Shown piece after piece: positions 1 to 6,996 of a stretch of 17,970 nucleotides of DNA. A program made the position numbers and the translations under genes. The notes beneath the pieces were generated by a model. The model did not search any database, was not told the DNA's origin, and saw only the letters and a program-made list of their open reading frames with translations. This DNA is from Acanthamoeba lenticulata (taxonomy: Eukaryota > Discosea > Longamoebia > Acanthamoebidae), in NCBI GenBank assembly GCA_002179805.1, contig NAVB01002096.1, forward strand, positions 1 to 17,970, in the 5' to 3' direction. Position 1 is the stretch's first letter. Each line of letters opens with the position of its first letter.

Positions 1-2054
1 ACGCTCACCGGCAACTTGAGGTCGACGATGGCGAACCGGTTGGGCGAGATGTCGTAGTCGCACAGGAAGGGCAACACCTCGCGGGCCTCGAGGAGCAGCG
101 CGGGCGAGACCCCGGACTGGAGGTACGAGAGCTCGACCGAGAAGGAGCTCCGGGGCGACTTGGACTGCGGCGGCGACGACGAGGATGAGGCCGCCTCGGA
201 CACCGACGAGGAAGACGACGCCGAGCAGGGCTTGATCGTCGCCGAGCCCTGCGTGGTCGACGTCGGCCAGAGCGACGGCGTCGCCAGCAAGGGCAGCAGC
301 TGGTTCGGGTCGCGGTCGTCGTAGAGCAGGCTCTCCACCCACGGCCGGCCTGGCAGCGGCAGCGGCGCGAGGCCGCCATGCAGGACCTCATGCACGGGCT
401 GCAGCAGCTCGTAGTGGGCGTGCGGGTGGCCCGGATGACCGTGAGAATGATCATGATGATGATGAGGATGAGGATGAGGATGAGGATGAGGATAGTGATG
501 AGGATAGTGAGGATGATGGTGAGGCTCGTGCGCGTACGAGCCCGGCAGGCCGTGCTGGTGGTGGCTGTGGCTGTGGCCGTGCTGGTGGTACTGGGCGTGG
601 AGCGGGACAACAGGCTGGAGCGCGTGCGTGGGCTCGGGCTCGTGGTGGTATCGCGCTGCTGAGGCCGAGGTCGAGGTCGGGGGCGGGTGCTGAGCCAGGA
701 GCCGGGTGAGGAGGAGGTCGCTCTGCTTGCGCTGGGTCTTCATCTTCTTCATCTTCTCGCGCAGGCGCTGGTTGTCGGCCCGCACCTCCTGCATCTCGCG
801 CGACATCATCTCGACGAGGTCGGCCAGGGCGCCCATCTTCTTCTCCATCTCGCCCATCGTCGCAGAGGCCGCATGACGCTGCTGGTCGTCCTTGTGGCTC
901 TGCTGCTGCTGCGCCTCGGCCTTGGCCCCCAACTTGGGCCGCTTGGCCTTGGGCTGGCCGCTGGGCGGGTCGTCCTCGTAGGCCGAAGCCTCGGCCTCGC
1001 CGTTGCCGAGCCTGCTGGGCGCGGTCGCGGTGCTCACGACCGGGCTTCCCTCGCTCTCTGAGCTCGTGCTTCCCTCCTCCTCGGCCCGCGCGCTGACGTT
1101 GGCATTCGCGTTGCCGTTGGCACTGGCGTTGACGTTGGTGATGGCGGCCCACAAGGCCGCCGCAGAGGCCGCAGCCGACGCGGCCAAGTAGGACGACCCC
1201 GAGGACGGTGACGAAGAGGACGACGATGACGAGGTGGTGGAGGATGAAGTCGTCTGTGTTGAAGTTGGCACCGGCGTTGGGGTGACCAGGGGCGCCAAGG
1301 TCGGCAGCGGCAGCGGCAACGGGAAGGCCTTGGCCGGAAGCGGCGGTCGCGACGGGGGCTGAGAAAGCGGCGTGGGCGAGCATGAGCCCGCGTGCCCGTG
1401 GAGGGGACTGGGCGACCACACGAACGACGGCGGCGGCGGTGGGTGGCGCCCGGGAGATGCCGCCACGGCCATGGCCACCGGCGGATAGAGCGTGGGCAGA
1501 GGAGGAGGTCCTCCTGCGCTCGCTGAGGGCGGGCCTGCTGCGCTGCTGGCGGGGAGCAGGACCGGGAGGTCGCCGGCGGCCAGGCCCGGCTGGGCGGGCC
1601 GACGCCCACGCTTGCGGGCCGGGGCGTCGCGGCAGAGGGACTCCTTGTTCAGGCGCATGCACCGACGGCATGGACGTTGCCTGCGGCAACCATGAGGAGA
1701 AGAACACGTTCAGTACTGTTATGTAATGTTTCGTTGGCCACTCGGAAATAAACGGCGCAGAGCAAGTTCATAAAAAGAGCGAAGCGGGGTCGGGCTGAAA
1801 AAGAACGAAGCGGCGAGGAAAAGGGAAGAGAGTGGGAGGAGGAAGTAGAGGGCAAGGCAGGTAGCAGAAAGAAAAAAACGCTCAACGCACCCATCACATG
1901 CCGTGTGGGCCTCGCGGCAGAGCTGGCACGCCCGAAACGAAGACTCGTTCTTGGGGGTGGTGGTGTCTTTCCCCTCCCCGGCCACCGGCGGCTCCGCATA
2001 GACTGCTCCGGTGCTGGCTTGTTGTTGGTGCGATCTGGCGGCGTCCTCTTGCAT
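1..2054 (-). CDS. Zn2Cys6 (fungal-type, Ert1/Gsm1-like) transcription factor, 3' part cut by the window edge
   Basis: Two exons: 2054-1891, then 1680 to beyond position 1 (intron 1681-1890, GTGCGT...CAG). The second exon is open in one frame to the left edge. Joining them completes a binuclear zinc cluster: C43-x2-C46-x6-C53-x5-C59-x2-C62-x8-C71, followed by basic RKRGRR. The pieces ACQLCREAHTACD and RPCRRC resemble the fungal Ert1/Gsm1/AcuK group, which binds DNA and often carries a PAS domain. After this come low-complexity Pro/Ser/Ala/Asn stretches, a basic KAKRPK patch that could be a nuclear localisation signal, a Met/Lys/Glu-rich coiled coil (residues ~330-385), a His/Pro/Tyr-rich tract, and at the edge LCDYDISPNRFAIVDLKLP, which may begin a PAS domain (inference). 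The start at 2054 is the last in-frame Met before the cluster; 2177 is an in-frame alternative. At least 614 residues. Confidence 0.85.
454..520. repeat. GATGAG-type hexanucleotide microsatellite encoding a His-Pro tract
   Basis: Near-perfect tandem GATGAG units with GATAGT variants on the plus strand. Read on the minus strand inside the zinc-cluster gene, they give alternating His-Pro, His-Tyr-Pro and poly-His, continuing into a His/Gly/Pro-rich stretch. Because the unit is six bases, length changes keep the reading frame, so copy number could vary between strains without breaking the protein. Confidence 0.85.
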
Positions 2055-2597
2055 CTCGCCTTCTCCTCTTCCACGCACCAAGCTAACTGCTCGCGAACAA
2101 CTGTGCTTTGTGTGCTGTGGCGAATGGTTGTTGTCCGCAGACTTTTGCTTCAACCGGTTGCCCAGCAGTAGCCACACAGCACGAGGCGCACGTGCTCTGA
2201 TTGGCTGATGCCAGGTGGGTCATAAATTTTTCTTCGTCTTTTCAGATGGCGTCACTTGTTGGCCACCTGCCAGCAAGAAAGACAGCTCAAGGGAACAGCA
2301 AGCCACCAGGCCAACAACAAACAAGAACTATGGTTGGCCCTTTTCTTTTTTCCTTTGGTCTTTTTGTTGAAGAGCATCTGCCAGAGGAGTTGAGTTGTGG
2401 CCTCTGTTTGCTGTGTCCTGGGGGAGTTGAGGTGCACGACAACAGGTGCACGGATGAAACACGACAACCACCGATTGATTGCAAGCAATCTGGGCCTCTT
2501 TCATCGTCTGTCAGTTGCCAAGATAACGTAAAGATGTCATTTTTTTGATGTTGTTGTTGATGGTAACACAATACCGTACACGATGAGCTCTCTCTGT
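2055..2597. promoter_or_regulatory. Intergenic: 3' UTR of the CAP gene and promoter/5' UTR of the zinc-cluster gene
   Basis: No convincing gene lies here; the ORFs are short and fit no family. On the minus strand a CCAAT box (2204-2200) sits just upstream of the first possible Met at 2177, and an E-box-like CACGTG (2189-2194) lies between them. Both are typical promoter elements for the downstream zinc-cluster gene, but this is inference. Between 2521 and 2597 the sequence is richer in A/T and should hold the cleavage site of the CAP gene; no clear AATAAA is visible. Confidence 0.4.
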
Positions 2598-3882
2598 CTA
2601 GAAGAAGAGAGCGTTCATCCACGAGGCCAGGGCAGGCGCGCCAGAACCGTCGGAGGGAAGAGACGCGTCGGTGGCGTAGAGCCCGGAGTTGGCCAGTGAG
2701 GAGTCCTGCTTCTGCACGAGAGCGACGAGGTTCTTGGCCTCGTTCTCGCCAGACGAGCTGCCCACGCTCACGACGTACACCTGCACCTCGGTTTTGTCTG
2801 TGGCCCAATCGCGTGTGAGCTGCTGCTAATCCTGCGCAAGTATGGTCATGGGAACCACTGCCCAAACACGGTGTACCTGAGGAGAGAGTCTTGCTGCCGA
2901 GGACGACCACACGGTTCACGTCCTTCAAACCCAGGGCCTTGTTGACGGCCGTCTTGAAGGAGCTCTCTGAGTAAGCGGCCGCCGTGGTGTTGAGCGTCAC
3001 GGAGAGGACAAAGTGCTTGTCGTTGAAGTAGGGATAGCCGCTGCACTTGGTCACTAATATTGTGGTCCAAGCAACAAACGCAGAAGAACAGGGCGCAGAC
3101 TGAGTCAGCCGTCAAGGGGACCAGACTCGAGTCAAGGCTTTGAGGTTTGGCCAATGGCACGCACGAGGGAAGGGCCTGCTGCCAATATAGTTGCCGGGCG
3201 GCGAGTAGTTGCAGGAGATGATGGTCGGATAGTCCGTGCAGTTGTTGACGAAGCCGCAGCCCACGGACGTGGTATCAGCCCACATCACCTGCGTGTAGTG
3301 CCCACATTCTGTGCAAAAGATAAAGAAATGAATAAATAAATCAAATATAAATATAAATATAAATAAATAAAATCATTTGTGGGTTCGCAGTTGCTGTGCG
3401 CGTGCAGCGTGAACATCATGTTGAGAGAGCGTTCGTACGGCCGGCAGTACACTCGTTGTTCTGGCATGACCAATCGGGCTCCTCATCATACCAGACTTTC
3501 ACAGCATCCGCGAGACGGGTCTCAGCATCGCCAACGCCTCCGTAGAAGTAGAGGTTCTCGCCATAACCTGAGCCCTTGGAGTGACCCGAGGGGCAATTGT
3601 CGACGTAACCTTCATAACGTCACGCCATAGCGTGGGCCCGTTAGTGGTAAACACCTTCCTCTTCTCTCTTCTGGCGGCGGGGAAGGAACCTTGCGCAAAG
3701 CTCTCGGCGTCAGTGTTCCACGTGAGGCTCGTCAGGCCGAGGGCTGTGCGGTAGTCATTGTGGGCCTTCAGGACGATGGTCCTCTGGTTGGCGGTCAAGG
3801 CGAGAGCTGCGTTCAAAAAGGCGAGAGCCAAAAGGATAGCAAAGGCCGATCGCGAAGAGGAGCAGCGAAGATCAGCAGCCAT
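2598..3882 (-). CDS. Secreted CAP/SCP-domain (PR-1-like) protein with an extra C-terminal domain
   Basis: Exons 3882-3690, 3609-3439, 3308-3165, 3053-2877 and 2797-2598 join in frame to 294 residues. Residues 1-29 form a signal peptide (hydrophobic AFAILLALAFLNAALA), so the product should be secreted. A CAP domain follows (~33-170): HNDYR with His41, GENLY with Glu82, WYDEEPDW, GHYTQVMW with His125, and CNYSPPGNY, which supply the usual His/Glu cavity. CAP proteins bind sterols, lipids or metals, or act as extracellular effectors; which applies here cannot be told. Residues 173-294 form a second, compact alpha/beta-looking region (VLSVTLN...FKTAVNKALGL...VYVVSVG) that is not part of a standard CAP protein. 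It is divergent with dapF. Intron 2 is AT-rich and repetitive. Confidence 0.9.
3331..3372. repeat. AT-rich tandem repeat (AAATAT/AAAT) inside a CAP-gene intron
   Basis: Units of AAATAT and AAAT are repeated across most of this stretch, in sharp contrast to the GC-rich surroundings. It lies in intron 3309-3438 of the CAP gene, next to the acceptor. On the coding strand it is T-rich and could serve as an extended pyrimidine/uridine tract. Confidence 0.75.
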
Positions 3883-4180
3883 AGATATCTTGCCTTTTGG
3901 TGCTTGCTTGTGTATGTGTGTGTGTGGTGGGGATGTTTGGGAACAACTAACCGGCGAGTACCGTTTGGGTACCTCGCCTTCGTCGGATGACCAATAGGAC
4001 AGGCAATGTAATGCTCCGATCAATTCATTTATTTGCCCAATCATCGTCATGAAAGCTCTTGGTGCTCCGGAGGTATCCACGTACAGCTGTGCGCAAGAGA
4101 GAGGTGAGGTACTCGCATTCTGCTCCAGGTAGAAATGCAGGAAGAAATAGATAAGCAAACACACAAAATACGTGCGCAGG
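3883..4180. promoter_or_regulatory. Divergent promoter region between the CAP gene and dapF
   Basis: 298 bp separate the two divergent start codons, so both promoters must lie here. Two CCAAT boxes are present on the plus strand (3991-3995 and 4037-4041). A GT-rich run sits at about 3908-3930 near the CAP start. An imperfect inverted repeat, GGCGAGTACC / GGTACCTCGCC, spans 3953-3978. No TATA box is obvious. The role of the elements is inferred from position only. Confidence 0.5.
3953..3978. repeat. Imperfect inverted repeat in the divergent promoter
   Basis: GGCGAGTACC (3953-3962), a 5-base spacer, then GGTACCTCGCC (3968-3978). The arms are reverse complements apart from one extra base. It may be a binding site for a dimeric regulator or a hairpin in a 5' UTR; the sequence alone cannot decide. 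Confidence 0.5.
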
Positions 4181-5454
4181 ATGGAGGTGGACCTCCCGTT
4201 TGTGAAGATGCACGGACTTGGCAATGACTTCATTGTTATCCCCACGAGTCCGGCATGGCAGCAGTTGACGACGTCGCGTGTGGCCGAGCTGGTCCGCACG
4301 CTCTGCCAGCGGCGGTTCGGGGTGGGCGCAGACGGGGTGGCCTTCCTCTGGCCCGCCGCACAGCCGCATGACTTGAGGTACCAGGCCCTTCCTCCTTTCC
4401 TTGCTGCCCCTTGAATGGTGGCCGGTGTTCACACGTGCAGGTTCGAGCTTTACAACGCAGACGGCTCAGCGGCCGCCATGTGCGGCAACGCCCTGCGCTG
4501 TGCGGCCAAGCTTGCCTGGGAGCGCCGGAAGGACCTTTTGCCCCACCGCGCCCAAGCCTCCTCGCCCTCGGGGGATCCTATGGACGAAGCAGCGCCCGTG
4601 CTGGCAGTCGACACGCCCGCAGGTGCGCGCTTGGCAGAGAGCTCTGAAGTTGTAAGCTGTTCACACATACATGCATACAGGCACGATGATGGCGCACCTT
4701 GTTCTCGGTGGTCCCACCGGCGCCGATGGCCGTGACCGCGTGGCCGCAGTGCGAGTGAACATGGGCAAGCCGGTCTTTGCCCGGTCCCGCATCCCGTGCG
4801 CGCTCGTTGGCGATGATGCCGCGCCCGTCCTGATGGAGCCCTACACGCACAACGGCCACACGTTCCACTACTCGTCCGTGCTCGTCGGCGTATGCAAAGA
4901 GCTCTCAAGCCCACACCCCGCTCTCTGCGAGCGCTTCGCTCACGTCCCGTCGTCCGTGTGGTGCAGGTGCCCCACACGATCCTCTTTGTCGAACGGGCCG
5001 ACGACGATGACCTGATACGGTCGCTCGGGCCCGCCCTGGAGAAGGACCGCTCTCTCTTCCCGCAAGGGACCAACGTGGGCTTTGTGCAGGTCTTGCCTAA
5101 CAACCGGCTGGTCTACCGGTAACGCGTCCCAACTTTAGTCATGCGCCGTGGTTGGTGGCACTGGCTTGCTCAAACATCACACCGCGCAGCGTGTGGGAGC
5201 GAGGCGTCGGCCCGACCCTGGCGTGCGGCACGGGCGCGTCGGCGGCAGCGGTCGTTGGTGCGGTCATGGGCCACGTAGCGCACGAGCGGCCTATCACCGT
5301 CCACCTGGCTGGTGGCGATCTCGTCCTGCGGGTCGACGCACGGGAGGCGAAAGAAAAACAGGTCACCACGCTCGACCCAGAGCAGGTAGAGTGCGTGTGG
5401 ATGGAAGGTCCTGCCGAGGTCGTCTTCGACGGAGTCGTTCGTCTGGCTGTGTAA
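4181..5454 (+). CDS. dapF: Diaminopimelate epimerase (lysine biosynthesis)
   Basis: Exons 4181-4377, 4441-4622, 4681-4889, 4967-5118 and 5190-5454 give 334 residues. The enzyme interconverts LL- and meso-diaminopimelate without a cofactor, using two cysteines as acid and base. Both are present: Cys80 in AAMCGNALRC and Cys259 in VGPTLACGTGAS. Other family marks are FVKMHGLGNDFIV at the N-terminus, RRFGVGADG, LYNADGS and the VWERGVG segment rebuilt across the last intron. The length is a little above bacterial DapF (~275) because of an insert around RRKDLLPHRAQASSPSG. Starting at 4181 puts the first motif at residue 7, leaving no room for a targeting peptide, so it is probably cytosolic. Position 83 is Ala where most family members have Gly (CGNG). 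Bacterial or algal ancestry is possible but not tested. Confidence 0.95.
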
Positions 5455-5910
5455 AAAAGAAGCAAAAATGGTTTAATAATTAAAAAAAGAATGGTAAAAT
5501 GAATTGCCGTCGGGGGGAGTCGAACCCCCTGTGCGAGCCCAGATTGGCTTATGGCTCCAAGCAAAGCCCTTCCACATCAGTGGCCCTCGAAGAGGGTGTG
5601 GTATTAGACAAAGGAAGGGCAAGTAACTCGCACTCCAGCCATTGGCAGCGGCTTCTTCGTCCTTCTGGTCTGGGCTGTGCCTCTTTTTTGCACTTGAAAG
5701 ACGCGATCGTCTGCAGTTATGGGAAGTTCAGCACTTTTAGTGAAAGAAAGGACAACTCTTACCTTTTCTCTGGTCACTGAGGAAAAGAGCGAAGAAATGC
5801 TACTTAACTCTTGTGCCTTGAAGCAGGGCTTCAAAGAATAAGGGGGTTCGAACCAAGCTCGGGCACACGCCGCAGTTACTTGTAGCACAAGACCCAAACT
5901 CAAACCTCGC
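5455..5910. other. Intergenic region with tRNA-like relic, hairpin and B-box-like palindrome
   Basis: It holds the 3' UTR of dapF (A/T-rich just after the stop), a tRNA-like segment on the minus strand (5505-5595), a perfect 7-bp hairpin TTGAAGC-AGG-GCTTCAA (5818-5834) and a palindrome GGTTCGAACC (5845-5854) identical to a Pol III B box. An ATTGG (5641-5645) is an inverted CCAAT. The promoter of the 349-residue ORF should lie at its right end. I see no protein gene; the 93-codon plus-strand ORF at 5499-5780 reads antisense through the tRNA-like part. Confidence 0.45.
5505..5595 (-). tRNA. Possible tRNA gene or tRNA pseudogene/tRNA-like element (3' half clear)
   Basis: On the minus strand there is a perfect T-arm: stem GGGGG, loop TTCGACT, stem CCCCC. 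It is followed by a possible acceptor strand CGACGGC, a discriminator A and, within a few bases, a TTTT run that could stop Pol III. The B box (GGGTTCGACTCC) is therefore intact. A stretch upstream (TTGGAGCCATAAGCCAA) could form an anticodon arm, and GGGCCACTGATGTGG loosely resembles an A box. But I find no 5' acceptor strand that pairs fully, and the anticodon loop lacks U33. It may be a degenerate class II (Ser/Leu-like) tRNA, an unusual intron-containing one, or a tRNA-derived repeat. Confidence 0.25.
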
Positions 5911-6960
5911 ATGGCAGAGCAAGTGAACTACACCTCCCTGACCGCTCTGCTGGCCGCGCCCAAGGGCAACTTGGCCTACACGCCCGGTGAAGCGTTCCTC
6001 CTTCAGGTGTTTTGGCAGACGCCCAGCCTCGCCGCAGCACGTGAGCTGCTCTCAGGCCTGAGACGGTGCGGCGTGGCGACCCACAGGGACACGCCTTGCG
6101 TCCCGACCTACTTCTTCCGCATCGCCAAGAACGACGCCGAGATCTGCCCTTCTCCCGCGCGCACCGTCGGTGAGCATCCGCATCTGCGCGAGGCAAAGAA
6201 GAAGCTGCAGCTTGGCGTCCCGGAGCCGGCCGTGCGAGCTCACCTGACCAAGCTCGGACTCGACTCGAGCCTGGTTGACCTGGAGTCCGACGCCGAGTTG
6301 CCCGCCGAACTCCAGCAACAGCCCGTCGCCGTGGAATGCACCGAGCTCTACATGGACGAGCGCGCGATGATGGAGCACGCCGGGTCGCGTGACTACCTCG
6401 ACGGCTACGGCGTCGTCATGAACCCGGCCCTGCAGCACGGCCGGCCCTGCACCCTGCGCCTCGGCACGCCCAATGCCAGCATGATCGAACGCATCCTCGA
6501 GCCCATCCTGCAGGAGCGGGTCGCCCCGATGGCGGAAGGCTGCACCGTGTGGCGCCCGCCGAGCAGCGCAGGCGGCCACGCCGTCTTCTTGTCCCTGGAT
6601 TTGACCGTCGGCCCGGACGTCTCCGTGTCTTCTCTCCTGCCGAGTGCCTTTGTCGAGCACTGCACAACGTTTGTCACGTTTGCTCACCCGCTGCGCTCCG
6701 GCACGACGCGCCTGTTGTGCGTCCTGCCTTCGCTGCCGCAGACCACGATCTTGGCCAGCCTTGCCGCGCTCCCGCTTGCCCGGGGCGAGGCGCACATGAC
6801 CAGCGGGAGCGAGGAGGAGGTTGAGGCCGCCCGCGCAGCGCTTTCAGCGGCAGGCCTGGGCCTGGTGACCATCAACGCCAGTGAAAGCGCTGGATACGTG
6901 CTTCACTCAAAAGCAGCTGATATCCGCCCGAACGTGTGGGTGGGCTCCAAAAATGAATGA
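5911..6960 (+). CDS. Hypothetical protein, 349 residues, intronless
   Basis: A single uninterrupted ORF with codon use like its neighbours. I do not recognise the protein as a whole. Residues ~20-75 (PGEAFLLQVFWQT...RDTPCVPTYFFRIAKND) recall a ferredoxin-like dimeric alpha/beta-barrel (ABM-type) strand-helix-strand pattern, which is weak. Residues ~103-128 (LQLGVPEPAVRAHLTKLGLD) resemble the short GVP-x2-AV-x7-GLD motif seen in formin and WASH-complex (CCDC53) proteins, also weak. No signal peptide or membrane segment is evident. It is the only gene here with no intron. Its TGA stop is 36 bp from the start of the synthetase-like gene and in the same reading frame, so the two could share transcripts or be joined by stop readthrough (inference). 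Confidence 0.75.
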   Translation: MAEQVNYTSLTALLAAPKGNLAYTPGEAFLLQVFWQTPSLAAARELLSGLRRCGVATHRDTPCVPTYFFRIAKNDAEICPSPARTVGEHPHLREAKKKLQLGVPEPAVRAHLTKLGLDSSLVDLESDAELPAELQQQPVAVECTELYMDERAMMEHAGSRDYLDGYGVVMNPALQHGRPCTLRLGTPNASMIERILEPILQERVAPMAEGCTVWRPPSSAGGHAVFLSLDLTVGPDVSVSSLLPSAFVEHCTTFVTFAHPLRSGTTRLLCVLPSLPQTTILASLAALPLARGEAHMTSGSEEEVEAARAALSAAGLGLVTINASESAGYVLHSKAADIRPNVWVGSKNE

Positions 6961-6996
6961 AAGAAAAAAGGATCAACAAAAGTCGTTCTTGCGCGC

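Noticed and set aside
451..1707. Long minus-strand ORF of 418 codons
   Set aside because: It is in the wrong frame. The frame that continues the zinc cluster is open over the whole stretch and gives a coherent coiled coil and His-Pro tract; this one is an Arg/Gly/Pro-rich shadow of GC-rich coding DNA.
2287..3054. 255-codon minus-strand ORF
   Set aside because: Its first third is exon 4 of the CAP gene; the rest reads through intron 2798-2876 and then out of frame.
5499..5780. 93-codon plus-strand ORF
   Set aside because: It runs antisense through the tRNA-like T-arm and has no family features; such ORFs commonly arise over tRNA genes.
5845..5854. Plus-strand tRNA around GGTTCGAACC
   Set aside because: The flanking bases do not form a T stem, and no acceptor or anticodon arm can be drawn.
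6052..6795. 247-codon minus-strand ORF opposite the 349-residue protein
   Set aside because: Arg/Gly/Ala-rich mirror of a GC-rich ORF. The plus frame has more balanced composition and a complete start and stop, though without homology this choice is less certain than the others.
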